From: Bhargavaea ginsengi
Lineage (GTDB): Bacteria > Bacillota > Bacilli > Bacillales_A > Planococcaceae
Reading direction: 5' to 3'
Length of the DNA stretch: 64,000 nt
Assembly (NCBI RefSeq): GCF_900109165.1
Contig: NZ_FNZF01000001.1
Span: 363,376 to 427,375 of the forward strand
The position numbers were made by a program, and so were the translations under genes. Under the pieces are notes generated by a model. That model saw nothing but the letters and a program-made list of their open reading frames with translations, was not told where the DNA came from and did not search any database. Of the stretch, positions 51,043-59,596 are shown piece after piece; position 1 is the first letter of the stretch; each line of letters opens with the position of its first letter.

Positions 51043-52299
51043 TTATTCTTCGACTGCGGCCGCCTCTTCATCAGGCTCCCGCTTGGTGATCATCATGCGG
51101 GTGATGCGGTTGCGGTCCATTTCCTCGATCAGGACATCCAGATTACCGTAGGAGAATTTCTCTCCCGGCAACGGGACATGTCCGAGTTGCTGAAGGACGA
51201 ACCCCCCGATGGTATCATGCTCGTCCGGAAGTTCGGCCCGGAATGTCTCTTTCACGTCGTCCATCTCCAGGCGGCCTGAGCATACCAGATGGGTGTCCGT
51301 CATCTCATATACGAGCACTTCTTCTTCCTGGTCGGTCTCATCCTCGATATCCTGCCCGATCATCTCTTCAATGATGTCCTCATGCGTGACAATTCCGAGT
51401 GTGCCGCCGTATTCATCAAGCACGATGGCGATATGCTTCTTTTTTGCAAGCATCATTTTGAAAACACGTTCGACGCTGAGTGTCTCGACAACGAACAGCG
51501 GCTCTCGGTCCATATAATCTTCAATGGTCGAATCTGTGGCCATTGACCATTCGATGAGCTGCTTGGAATAAAATACCCCGACGATATTGTCCATATTGTC
51601 TACGTACACCGGATAACGCGTGTACCAGTGATCCAAGATCGTATCCCGGACGTCTACATAAGTGGCATCATGCGATAAGCCGACGATCTCCGTCCGGTGG
51701 GCCGACATCACGTCGGACACGTCCTTTTCCGGGAAGTCCAGCACCCCTTTGAGGCGGATCGATTCCTCTTCCTCGAACGTTCCTTCAGTCGATGCAATGT
51801 CGACCATCGAGCGCAGATCTTCCTTTGTCAGTGTCGCCTCCGTCACCGCACCGCGGGATATGATGCGGATGAATATGTTCGTGAAGAGCGACAGCAGATA
51901 AGTCAGCGGCGAAAGCACGACGACCAGGAATCGGATAATCGGGAATACCAGATAGGAGACCTTTTCAGAAAACGTCGCGGCAATCGTTTTCGGCAACACT
52001 TCGCCGAAGATGATGAGGGTGATTGTCAGGATCGTTGTCGCAAGCCCGACTTGCCAGCCCTTGTCAATCGCAATCGCCGTAAGGAGAGTCGGCAAGAGAA
52101 TGTTCACGATATTGTTCCCGATCAGGATCGACGTAATCATCCGGTCAGGCTTGCTGATGAGTTTCAGCAATTTCTCAGATTTCCTGTCTCCCTGGTCAGC
52201 ACGGAGCTGAACCTTCATCCTGTTCGTGGCGGTAAGCGCCGTTTCGCTGCCCGAGAAGAAAAAGGACAGGAAGAGCAGGATTCCCAAGACGATAAACAA
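51043..52299 (-). CDS. CNNM/HlyC-CorC family membrane protein with CBS domains
   Basis: 418 residues from TTG with GGGGGAA upstream. DUF21 membrane domain with FFSGSETALTATNR and NNIVNILLPTLL (about 1-140), two CBS domains (about 190-315; e.g. VDNMDNIVGVFYSKQL, ALVLDEYGGTLGIVT-like AIVLDEYGGTLGIV) and a CorC_HlyC domain (about 325-405) with GGFVLQQLGHVPLPGEKF. Family members are Mg2+/divalent-cation transport or sensing proteins (CorC/YrkA type). Confidence 0.9.
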   Translation of the reverse strand: MFIVLGILLFLSFFFSGSETALTATNRMKVQLRADQGDRKSEKLLKLISKPDRMITSILIGNNIVNILLPTLLTAIAIDKGWQVGLATTILTITLIIFGEVLPKTIAATFSEKVSYLVFPIIRFLVVVLSPLTYLLSLFTNIFIRIISRGAVTEATLTKEDLRSMVDIASTEGTFEEEESIRLKGVLDFPEKDVSDVMSAHRTEIVGLSHDATYVDVRDTILDHWYTRYPVYVDNMDNIVGVFYSKQLIEWSMATDSTIEDYMDREPLFVVETLSVERVFKMMLAKKKHIAIVLDEYGGTLGIVTHEDIIEEMIGQDIEDETDQEEEVLVYEMTDTHLVCSGRLEMDDVKETFRAELPDEHDTIGGFVLQQLGHVPLPGEKFSYGNLDVLIEEMDRNRITRMMITKREPDEEAAAVEE

Positions 52300-52456
52300 A
52301 AGCCATTCCCCCTGAAGAAACTAATTTACACGGAATTCAAAAACCTTATTGACCATCATACCATAAACACTTCCCCTGCCATGCCCATTTAAATCCGCTT
52401 TCTCTGTTTCTGGTATACTTATTCACGAAAACCAACGTGGAAAGAGGGATAAATTG

Positions 52457-53848
52457 ATGGATCATCTGAAGGAACTTGACCGCCATTTCAGCGAACACCG
52501 CAAAGCGCATCTTGCAGAGCTGAATGACTTCCTGAGCATTCCGAGCATCAGCTCGCTCTCCGGGCATAAAGAAGATATGAAAAAAGCCGCCGAATGGCTG
52601 GCAGGGTCACTCGAGTCTGCGGGACTCGAGAATATTTCTATTGATGAAACGGCGGGTCACCCGGTCGTCTATGCGGACTGGCTGCATGCCGAAGGCCAGC
52701 CGACCCTCCTCATCTATGGCCACTATGATGTCCAGCCGGTCGATCCGCTGGAGCTTTGGGACAGCGCTCCGTTCGAACCGGAAGTCCGCGACAACAAACT
52801 GTACGCACGCGGGGCCAGCGACGATAAAGGCCAGGTGTTCATGCACGTGAAGGCCGTCGAAGCCCTGTTCAAGACGAACGGCAAACTCCCGGTGAATGTG
52901 AAGTTCTGCATCGAGGGCGAGGAAGAGATCGGCAGCCCGAACCTCCCGGCTTACGTTGAAGACAACAAGGACAAGCTTGCTGCAGATGTGATTGTCATTT
53001 CCGACACAGGCATGCAGGGTCCCGGCCAGCCTGCTGTCTGCTACGGCCTCCGCGGTCTTGCCGGCGTCCAGATCGACGTCAAGGGTGCCAAGGGCGACCT
53101 TCATTCCGGCCTTTACGGCGGTGGTGTGCAAAATGCGATCCACGCTCTTGTGGAACTTCTCGCCTCCTTCCGTGACAAGGAAGGTACAATCACGGTAGAC
53201 GGTTTCTATGATGATGTGCGCCCCGCGACCGAAGAGGAACGTGAAGAATACCGGAAGCTCAGCTTCGACGAGGAAGCATTGAAAAAAGAGCTCGGCGTCA
53301 GCGAGCTCTTCGGTGAAACAGGGTATTCGCATCTCGAGCGCACTTGGACCCGCCCGACGCTCGAGATCAATGGCGTCTTCGGCGGATTTTCAGGCGAAGG
53401 GATCAAGACCGTCCTTCCCGCTGAAGCAGGCGCGAAAATCACGTGCCGTCTCGTACCGGACCAGGACCCGGATGACATCGTCCAAAAACTGCGCAGCCAT
53501 ATCGAGAAAAACAAACCGGCCGGCGTAACGGTGGACATCACCGAATTTGACAAGGGCAAGCCGTTTCTCACCCCTTACGATCATCCGGCCATCCAGGCAG
53601 CGGGTACGTCGTATGAACGGGTGTACAATGTTCCAACCGCCTATACGCGTGGAGGCGGCTCAATCCCGATTGTGGCGGCCTTTGATGAGATTCTCGGTCT
53701 CCCTGTCGTCCTCATGGGCTTCGGTCTGTCATCCGAAAACTTCCATGCGCCAAACGAACACTTCCATCTTGAAAACTTCGACAAGGGATTGCGCGTTATC
53801 GGCGACTATTATTTTGAAGTGTCGTCCGCGCTTTCCGGAGCGGAGTAA
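52457..53848 (+). CDS. M20-family metallo-dipeptidase
   Basis: 463 residues from ATG 52457 (GAGGG upstream; TTG 52454 is the alternative). Metal motifs: YGHYDVQPVDP (His, Asp), RGASDDKGQ (Asp), CIEGEEEIGSP (Glu-Glu), DTGM and a final GFGLSSENFHAPNEHF (His). Close to CNDP-type dipeptidases; would hydrolyse short peptides with Zn or Mn. Convergent with the nitroreductase gene, overlapping its 3' end by 40 bases. Confidence 0.92.
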   Translation: MDHLKELDRHFSEHRKAHLAELNDFLSIPSISSLSGHKEDMKKAAEWLAGSLESAGLENISIDETAGHPVVYADWLHAEGQPTLLIYGHYDVQPVDPLELWDSAPFEPEVRDNKLYARGASDDKGQVFMHVKAVEALFKTNGKLPVNVKFCIEGEEEIGSPNLPAYVEDNKDKLAADVIVISDTGMQGPGQPAVCYGLRGLAGVQIDVKGAKGDLHSGLYGGGVQNAIHALVELLASFRDKEGTITVDGFYDDVRPATEEEREEYRKLSFDEEALKKELGVSELFGETGYSHLERTWTRPTLEINGVFGGFSGEGIKTVLPAEAGAKITCRLVPDQDPDDIVQKLRSHIEKNKPAGVTVDITEFDKGKPFLTPYDHPAIQAAGTSYERVYNVPTAYTRGGGSIPIVAAFDEILGLPVVLMGFGLSSENFHAPNEHFHLENFDKGLRVIGDYYFEVSSALSGAE

Positions 53849-54408
53849 AACGTAACTTTTTCCTCGATCGGGGTGTGATCCCATTCCTTCGGCATCGTAT
53901 CCGAATGCCCGAAGTGCAGCATGCAGATCACGCGCTCCCCGTCACCGGCGCCCAGCGCCTCGCGGAATTGGGGCTGATCCAGCCAGGCAGGTGTTTTGAT
54001 GCATGTGCCGATGCCCTTGTCCCACGCGAGGAGCTGGGCGTTTTGCAGGAATGCGGAAATGGCCATATGGTCTTCGAGACGCTGCTTTTGGCGCATGTCT
54101 TCACGGACAATCGCAAAGACGATGGCTCCCGCGCTCTTGAACTTGGCGGATTGGCGCTCAAGGGCTTCTTCCGTCAGTTCACGCCAGTTCGGAATGGCGT
54201 ATTCCCTGATCAGGCCCTGTACATCGGGAAGATTTTCTCCTGCTCCGACGACAAAGCGCCATGGTTCGCGCTTGCCGTGGTTAGGCGCGTATCTGGAATC
54301 GCACAGGACTTCCATGACATTTTCACGGGATACCGGCGTTCCGTTAAAATTCTTGATGGAGCGGCGTTCAGTAACCGCTTTCCGGACACTCATCTGCTGT
54401 TGGCTCAT
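53809..54408 (-). CDS. Nitroreductase-family flavoprotein
   Basis: 199 residues with TERRSIKNFNGTPVSRENV at the N-terminus (FMN phosphate contact), APNHGKREPWRFVV and C-terminal GVxxIC-type GERVICMLHFGHSD. FMN-dependent NAD(P)H oxidoreductase; substrate unknown. GAAGGAG precedes ATG. An extended -10 TGCTATAAT lies about 30-40 bases upstream. Its last 40 bases are antisense to the dipeptidase gene end. Confidence 0.88.
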   Translation of the reverse strand: MSQQQMSVRKAVTERRSIKNFNGTPVSRENVMEVLCDSRYAPNHGKREPWRFVVGAGENLPDVQGLIREYAIPNWRELTEEALERQSAKFKSAGAIVFAIVREDMRQKQRLEDHMAISAFLQNAQLLAWDKGIGTCIKTPAWLDQPQFREALGAGDGERVICMLHFGHSDTMPKEWDHTPIEEKVTFYSAPESADDTSK

Positions 54409-54470
54409 GTAAATTCTCCTTCGCTACCAGTAGTCACACTGATTATAGCAGACCCCATGGAGGGATGCCG

Positions 54471-55043
54471 ATGAACGCCTTTAACCCGGAAATCATCCTA
54501 TACCTGCTTTTCTGCTGGGTGGCGGGTTCAGTGCTGTGGGCCCGGGTACTCGGCCGCATGCTCGGTGCCGATCCGGCCGGGTCGGGCAGCGGAAATCCCG
54601 GTGCACGAAATGCGGGCAGGCTGTTTGGCGCTCCTGCTTTTCTGGCGGTCTTTGCCGGAGATGCCCTGAAAGGTGTTGCGGCTGTCGTTTCCGGGCGGTA
54701 TCTCGGTTATCCGGAATGGCTTGTCGCTGCCGGCGGGGCACTTGCGGTTTTCGGGCATGTCTTCCCACTGTTCCGTGGAAAAGGCGGAAAGGGTGTATCA
54801 GCCTTTATCGGTGCAGCGCTAGCCTTCTCACCCGGTAGCCTGATCGGCTTTGCTGTCGGCACCGCGGCCGGACTGCTGCCGCTCCGAAGTGCCACGCTCG
54901 CCATGCCGGGCGGATTTGCAGCTTGGACCGCCGCCCTCTGGCTTTCAGGTGTTCTTTCCGTCTCCTGGCCGCTTGTTATGGCGGGAGGACTCGTGCTTTT
55001 CCGGCACAAACCGGATTTTCACGAAGCGCTGCGACGGCACTAG
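54471..55043 (+). CDS. PlsY-like glycerol-3-phosphate acyltransferase
   Basis: 190 residues from ATG 54471 (GGAGGG seven bases upstream; ATG 54465 is too close). Several hydrophobic spans. PlsY signatures: GSGSGNPGARNAGRLFG and the second motif GHVFPLFRGKGGKGVSAFIG. PlsY transfers acyl from acyl-phosphate to glycerol-3-phosphate. The family normally reads GSGNPGATN; here Arg-Asn stands instead of Thr-Asn, so it may be a paralogue rather than the main enzyme. Confidence 0.85.
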   Translation: MNAFNPEIILYLLFCWVAGSVLWARVLGRMLGADPAGSGSGNPGARNAGRLFGAPAFLAVFAGDALKGVAAVVSGRYLGYPEWLVAAGGALAVFGHVFPLFRGKGGKGVSAFIGAALAFSPGSLIGFAVGTAAGLLPLRSATLAMPGGFAAWTAALWLSGVLSVSWPLVMAGGLVLFRHKPDFHEALRRH

Positions 55044-55071
55044 ACATTATTCGATAGATAATAAAAACATC

Positions 55072-55113
55072 AAAAGACTTATATTATATCGCTATAATAT
55101 AAGTCTTTTTTCT
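55072..55113 (+). terminator. Long perfect-stem terminator
   Basis: 17-bp perfect stem AAAAGACTTATATTATA / TATAATATAAGTCTTTT with loop TCGC, then TT. Ends the PlsY-like gene. AT-rich, unlike the GC-rich stems elsewhere. Confidence 0.92.
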
Positions 55114-55184
55114 TTTCTTCCCCCTATTCATTTCCTAGTATGGTATAGTATTTTGAAAACGACAGCGCTTTCAGGGGGTTGAAC

Positions 55185-56036
55185 ATGCCGAAAAAACCGA
55201 TTGCTTATATTGTGGACAGCACTGCCCATATTTCACATGAATTAGCGAACCATCCGGACCTCTACGTCGTTCCGCTCAATGTCCATTTTGGAGACAACGA
55301 ATATGCGGACGGCGTCGGTATCCGGCCCGAAGAACTCTATGAGAAAATCCGGACATCCACAGAACTTCCGAAAACCTCACAGCCTTCCGCCGGCCGGTTC
55401 GCCGAACTGTTCGACCGCCTCAAGGAGGAATATGAGCAGGGTATCGCGGTGGTGCTTTCAGGAGAAATGAGCGGAACTTACGCCTCAGCCGTGTCAGGGG
55501 CAGACCTGAGCGGATTCGATGTCCGCATCGTCGACGGCAAGTCCCTGTCCTATGGAACGACCGGCCTCGTCCGGCTCGCCATGGAACTCGGGCAGGAAGG
55601 AAAAAAACGGGATGACATTGTCGATGCAATCAGCCGCCATATCGGAAAGGGCCGCTCCTATATCTATATTGGGCAACTGAACCAGCTTCATAAAGGCGGC
55701 CGGATGGGAAGCGTCCAGTTCTATCTTGGCAGCATGCTGCAGATCAAGCCGATCATCCAGATCACACCCGAGGGCACTCTGGATGTCACCGACAAAGTCC
55801 GCTCCGAAAAAAAAGCATTCCGCTATCTCGTCGATAAAGTGAAGAAGGCATATGATGAAGGCCGGCGAACCATACACCTCATGCATGCAGACAGCCCGGG
55901 TGAGGCTGACCGTCTGAAGGCGCAAATGCTCGAAGCCATGCCTGACTTAATAGTGAAGACAGGCGACATCGGCGCGGTTCTTGCCGTCCATGCCGGCGAA
56001 GGAACGATGGCTGTTATCTGGTACGATTTTGACTGA
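55185..56036 (+). CDS. DegV-family fatty-acid-binding protein (FakB type)
   Basis: 283 residues from ATG 55185 (AGGGGG seven bases upstream; TTG 55179 is the alternative). DegV fold: YIVDSTAHISHELA, LPKTSQPSAGRFAELF, VLSGEMSGTYASAV and KPIIQITPEGTLDVTDKVR. FakB proteins present fatty acids to the kinase FakA; a role in exogenous fatty-acid use is likely. Lies directly after a PlsY-like gene, which also handles acyl groups, but a strong terminator separates them. Confidence 0.9.
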   Translation: MPKKPIAYIVDSTAHISHELANHPDLYVVPLNVHFGDNEYADGVGIRPEELYEKIRTSTELPKTSQPSAGRFAELFDRLKEEYEQGIAVVLSGEMSGTYASAVSGADLSGFDVRIVDGKSLSYGTTGLVRLAMELGQEGKKRDDIVDAISRHIGKGRSYIYIGQLNQLHKGGRMGSVQFYLGSMLQIKPIIQITPEGTLDVTDKVRSEKKAFRYLVDKVKKAYDEGRRTIHLMHADSPGEADRLKAQMLEAMPDLIVKTGDIGAVLAVHAGEGTMAVIWYDFD

Positions 56037-56060
56037 TCATGGTTCCATATAGACGAAAAT

Positions 56061-56091
56061 GACGGCCCCTGGCGTTCTGCCGGGGGCCGTC
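56061..56091. terminator. Bidirectional terminator between degV and the amidase gene
   Basis: GACGGCCCCTGGC / GCCGGGGGCCGTC stem with a short loop, between two convergent genes; T-tracts are weak on both sides. Confidence 0.75.
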
Positions 56092-56097
56092 TGATAT

Positions 56098-56598
56098 TCA
56101 ATCAAACCGGTCATTGATCTTCCAGAAGATGTACGTGGCATCCGGCCGCCAGGCGTAAGAATCTTTATACGCCCAGTGCCTGTCGCGGACATTATACGTA
56201 TGGGCATTCACATACGGAACGCCGTCCCTCTTCGACGTCACGATCGTCGTATGGTTGAAGACGCCATCCCCTTCGAAGTCGTAGGAAATGATGTCCCCCG
56301 GTTCAAGCTCCCCCGCCGACTGGACACGCTTCGCTGTCAGCCCTCGCTGCGAACCGGCCAAGTACCAACGGAGTGAATGGGACACGCTCCAGCTAAAGCT
56401 CCAGTTTCCTCCCCCGATCCACCATCCACGCTCCCTGTTCGGCGAACCCCACATCGGGGCTCCGCCCGCCCTCAGACATTGGGAGACATAGTTCGTGCAG
56501 TCGACCGCGAACTTTGGATATGCGGGATTATAGTCATTCCACCAGCGGTTCGCATAGGCAACAGCCGCCTCCCTGTCATAGACCGCCAACTTCCGCAC
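56098..56598 (-). CDS. Amidase_6-type domain protein
   Basis: 166 residues. VDCTNYVSQCLRAGGAPM supplies a nucleophile Cys (CTNYVSQ motif), and GDIISYDFEGDGVFNHTTIVTS the His and a following NAHT the third residue of the Amidase_6 (papain-like) fold. A signal peptide is absent. Trp/Tyr-rich. Likely cuts amide or peptide bonds in the envelope or in spore material; substrate unknown. Confidence 0.8.
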   Translation of the reverse strand: MRKLAVYDREAAVAYANRWWNDYNPAYPKFAVDCTNYVSQCLRAGGAPMWGSPNRERGWWIGGGNWSFSWSVSHSLRWYLAGSQRGLTAKRVQSAGELEPGDIISYDFEGDGVFNHTTIVTSKRDGVPYVNAHTYNVRDRHWAYKDSYAWRPDATYIFWKINDRFD

Positions 56599-56752
56599 CC
56601 CCTCTCCTGCAACCTATGCAAAGAAGGGAAATCTTTATGCTCCCAAAGAAATGACAACCCGTCATATACGGGCATTTCACAATCAGACTCCAGTTTCCGC
56701 CGCGATTTGTCCCCTGTTAGCGCCGCTTTTCAAACCATTTTTCCAAAAACAA

Positions 56753-56797
56753 TAAAAACCGCCGGAATCCCTGCAAAGGAATCCCGGCGGTTTCGTA
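56753..56797 (-). terminator. Rho-independent terminator of tRNA-Ala
   Basis: AACCGCCGG(G)ATTCC / GGATTCCGGCGGTT stem on the minus strand, followed by TTTTT, just after the tRNA. Confidence 0.88.
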
Positions 56798-56800
56798 TGA

Positions 56801-56873
56801 TGGAGCATAGGGGGCTCGAACCCCTGACCTCTGCGCTGCCAGCGCAACGCTCTCCCAATTGAGCTAATGCCCC
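56801..56873 (-). tRNA. tRNA-Ala (anticodon GGC)
   Basis: 73 nt cloverleaf: acceptor GGGGCAT/ATGCTCC (one G-T pair), D-arm GCTC...GAGC, anticodon stem TTGCG/CGCAG with loop CTGGCAG (anticodon GGC), T-arm TTCGAGC, discriminator A. CCA is not encoded. Confidence 0.95.
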
Positions 56874-56944
56874 GTATCTCTGGTACAATGAAGAGTATAT
56901 CAGCAAAACGAAAAATTGACAATAGCCGTTTTCGAGGTGATCAC

Positions 56945-57967
56945 ATGCAGCACAAAGAGCGCGAATTGACAGGGCCCGTCCGGCTATCCAACCCGGACGG
57001 GACTCTTAATCCGGAAGCGATCGGATTCAGCCGGAATCCGATTATCACCGGCAATCTTGCCAAAAACTATATGCGTAAAAAGCGCTGGAACTACTGGTGC
57101 GTATACAGTGAAGATGTGCTGTTTTCGGTGACAGTGTCCCACCTTGACTATGCCGCCTCCTGCTTCGTCTACGTATTCAACTATGAGACCCAGCGGTTTT
57201 TCGAGAAGACGGTCACCGTACCGCTGGGCCGCAATGTCCGGATGGGCGACGAGGTGCTCGGCAATGTGTCATTCACCCACCCGGATATGAACATTCAGAT
57301 GATCCACATCAAGGGCGAGACTCACCTGCTGGTCACCGTGCCTGACTTTGACGGTGATCTCCTCCATGCTGATTTGCATATCAGCCATCCGGAGGGTGAA
57401 GAATCCCTGAATGTAGTTGTTCCGTGGAACCGCAACCAGTATCAGTTTACAGCAAAGCACCATCTCCTGCCGGCCGAAGGCTTCGTCACGATCGATGACC
57501 GCCGTTTCCGGATCGGCAGGGAGGAATCGTTCGCCGTCCTTGATTTCGGCCGAGGCATCTGGCCCCGCAAAGCTACGTGGAACTGGGCTATGGCCTCCCA
57601 GCAATATGGGCGCCGCCGCATCGGACTGAATTTTGGGGGACAGTGGACGGACGGGACCGGCATGACCGAAAATGCGGTGTTCATAGATGGAAAGATGTAT
57701 AAGATCAGTGAAGACGTGCTGTTTGATTACGATCCGGATGACTACATGAAAACATGGAAAATACGTACCAAGTTCACCGATTCAGTTGACCTGACGTTCA
57801 CACCATTTTTCGAACGCACCGCCGAAACTGATGCCAAACTCGTCAAATCGGAAGTCCATCAGATGTTCGGCTACTTTAGAGGTCGGATCCGTCTCCCCGA
57901 TGCAGGCGTCAACCTACACCTCGTTAAGCTGCTTGGCTGCAGCGAGGAGCACAGGGCAACCTGGTGA
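56945..57967 (+). CDS. DUF2804 protein
   Basis: 340 residues from ATG 56945 with CGAGGTGATC upstream; earlier in-frame ATG codons would read through the tRNA. DUF2804 pattern: KRWNYWCVYSEDVLFSVTVSHLDYA, DFGRGIWPRKATWNWAMASQ and RIGLNFGGQWTDGTGMTENA. Beta-rich. Function not known; related proteins look lipocalin-like. Ends before a bidirectional terminator. Confidence 0.85.
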   Translation: MQHKERELTGPVRLSNPDGTLNPEAIGFSRNPIITGNLAKNYMRKKRWNYWCVYSEDVLFSVTVSHLDYAASCFVYVFNYETQRFFEKTVTVPLGRNVRMGDEVLGNVSFTHPDMNIQMIHIKGETHLLVTVPDFDGDLLHADLHISHPEGEESLNVVVPWNRNQYQFTAKHHLLPAEGFVTIDDRRFRIGREESFAVLDFGRGIWPRKATWNWAMASQQYGRRRIGLNFGGQWTDGTGMTENAVFIDGKMYKISEDVLFDYDPDDYMKTWKIRTKFTDSVDLTFTPFFERTAETDAKLVKSEVHQMFGYFRGRIRLPDAGVNLHLVKLLGCSEEHRATW

Positions 57968-57975
57968 AGAACAAG

Positions 57976-58009
57976 CACAGGCACCGCATCCCGCGGTGCC
58001 TGTGTTTTC
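57976..58009. terminator. Bidirectional terminator
   Basis: CACAGGCACCGC / GCGGTGCCTGTG perfect stem with a five-base loop (ATCCC), TTTTC on the plus strand; between the convergent DUF2804 and phosphodiesterase genes. Confidence 0.88.
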
Positions 58010-58730
58010 ATTTGAACAAATTGAGCATCCTATGCGGGTAATCCGTGAAAATCGCTTGCGCACCCGCTTCTCGCAGCATAAGGGCATGCTCCGGGTCATT
58101 GACCGTGAAGACCCGCAGCACGGACCCTTCAGCCGCTGCCCTGCGGCCGGGCTCCCGTAACGCGAAAGGCAGCGCCGGATGAAGGGCATCAGCTCCGATA
58201 CCGGCTGCCGCAGAACGGGCATCAGCCAGGATTTCAACAAACAGCATTCCCGTCTCAATATCCGGAGCTTCACGTTTTGCCGCTTCCAGTGTCACGTGGT
58301 CGAACGATGACAAAATGACCCGATCCGCAATGCCGAATTCACGCACGAGCGCGATCACATTCTCCCGCAGACCCGGATAGGGAAACACATCCGATTTCAG
58401 CTCGATGTTCAGCCTCTGCGGCTTGCCCCGGAACAGCTCAAGCACCTCCCTCAATGTCGGGATGCGCTCATCAGAGTATTCATCCGCAAAGCGGCAGCCG
58501 GCGCTTAGCTGTTTTAATTCATCCAGAGTCATGTCTTTAACGTAACCGCTGCCGTCCGTTGTCCGATCGACCGATTCATCGTGGATCACGACCGGCACAC
58601 CATCACTTGATAAATGGACATCAAATTCCACCCCGTCGATCGGCAATTCAGCAGCTTCCCTAAATGCGGCCAACGTATTTTCCGGCCGGATTCCGGATGC
58701 GCCGCGGTGAGCAAAAATTTCCAACGCCAT
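58008..58730 (-). CDS. Glycerophosphodiester phosphodiesterase
   Basis: 240 residues from ATG 58730 with AAGGAAAGGAAAG upstream; the frame is open much further, but that stretch is hydrophobic shadow sequence antisense to the next gene. GDPD core: FAHRGASGIRPENTLAAF (catalytic His pair with HDESVDRTTDG), VEFDVHLSSDGVPVVIHD, RLNIELKSD and the C-terminal FTVNDPEHALMLREAGAQAIFTDYP. Releases glycerol-3-phosphate from glycerophosphodiesters; cytoplasmic (no signal peptide). Confidence 0.93.
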   Translation of the reverse strand: MALEIFAHRGASGIRPENTLAAFREAAELPIDGVEFDVHLSSDGVPVVIHDESVDRTTDGSGYVKDMTLDELKQLSAGCRFADEYSDERIPTLREVLELFRGKPQRLNIELKSDVFPYPGLRENVIALVREFGIADRVILSSFDHVTLEAAKREAPDIETGMLFVEILADARSAAAGIGADALHPALPFALREPGRRAAAEGSVLRVFTVNDPEHALMLREAGAQAIFTDYPHRMLNLFK

Positions 58731-58866
58731 CTTTCCTTTCCTTATCGCCTTTGTTTCCCTGATTATGACATACCCAAATACCGCCGGCCATGAAGAACGC
58801 TGTTTAAAATTCGCTGCAACAGGAAACATAAAGGACAAACAGATAAACCGAAAGGACGTGCACCTT

Positions 58867-59421
58867 ATGAAATACAACATGCTCGGAATGACTGCCCTCG
58901 CCGCTGTTCTCACACTCGGCGCTTGCGGCAGCAACAATGATGCAATGGATGATGCTGCAGGTGGAGACAATGATGACCAGGCTCCGACGACCGAAGAAAC
59001 CGGTGATGCGACTGAAACGGCGATCGAAGATGACAAAGCTGGTGAAAACCCGTCAGGCGGCAAGAACGACGGTCAGAGCGAAACAACACAAGGCTACGGC
59101 TTTAAGGACTTTGATCTGGAAATCGATGTAGACGGCAAGGATGCCGTCGATGCAAGTTACGAGACACAGGAAGACGGGACATTTGAAGCAGAATATAAAA
59201 ACACCCTTGAAGGCGTCGACTATGGCGATGACAACAAGCAGGAAGAAGCGATGAATGAGCTGGATGCCCTGTTCAAGGAAATCATGCTCGACCAGAATGT
59301 GAACGAGGAAGAGGCCAAGAAGAAAATCCTCAACGCCCTCGAAATTCAGGACTACACAAAATTTGAGCTCGAAGTAAATTTCGAAGAAGGTCCTAACCTG
59401 AACATCGAAGAAAATAAGTGA
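58867..59421 (+). CDS. YusW-like lipoprotein
   Basis: 184 residues. Lipobox LTLGAC with Cys at about residue 20. Acidic Gly/Asp/Thr-rich linker (to about 75), then a YusW-like domain: FKDFDLEIDVDGKDAVDASY and LDALFKEIMLDQNVNEEEAKKKILNALEIQDYTKFELEVNF. Extracytoplasmic and membrane anchored; function unknown. AAAGGA stands about 10 bases before ATG. Similar acidic lipoprotein style as the one at 15182. Confidence 0.82.
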   Translation: MKYNMLGMTALAAVLTLGACGSNNDAMDDAAGGDNDDQAPTTEETGDATETAIEDDKAGENPSGGKNDGQSETTQGYGFKDFDLEIDVDGKDAVDASYETQEDGTFEAEYKNTLEGVDYGDDNKQEEAMNELDALFKEIMLDQNVNEEEAKKKILNALEIQDYTKFELEVNFEEGPNLNIEENK

Positions 59422-59427
59422 TCCACC

Positions 59428-59468
59428 TTGGCGGCAGATTCCGATTCGGAACCTGCCGCCAATTTTTG
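59428..59468 (+). terminator. Rho-independent terminator of the YusW-like gene
   Basis: TTGGCGGCAG / CTGCCGCCAA stem with an inner TTCCG/CGGAA extension, followed by TTTTTG. Confidence 0.9.
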
Positions 59469-59596
59469 TATCTTTTCAAAAGCAGCTTCAGGGTGTAAGA
59501 TGCCCGTATTCCCCTGCCAGGTTTAAAAATGGCTAAAAAGGGGCAACTAAACCGGAGATAGAATCCAAGAATGATGTACCGACGGAGGTCCTCACC

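Noticed and set aside
56683-56922. 79-codon minus frame over tRNA-Ala
   Set aside because: Covers the tRNA and terminator; non-coding.
58731-59063. N-terminal extension of the glycerophosphodiesterase
   Set aside because: The open stretch is antisense to the YusW-like lipoprotein; the HRGASG core starts right after ATG 58730, which has a good ribosome site.
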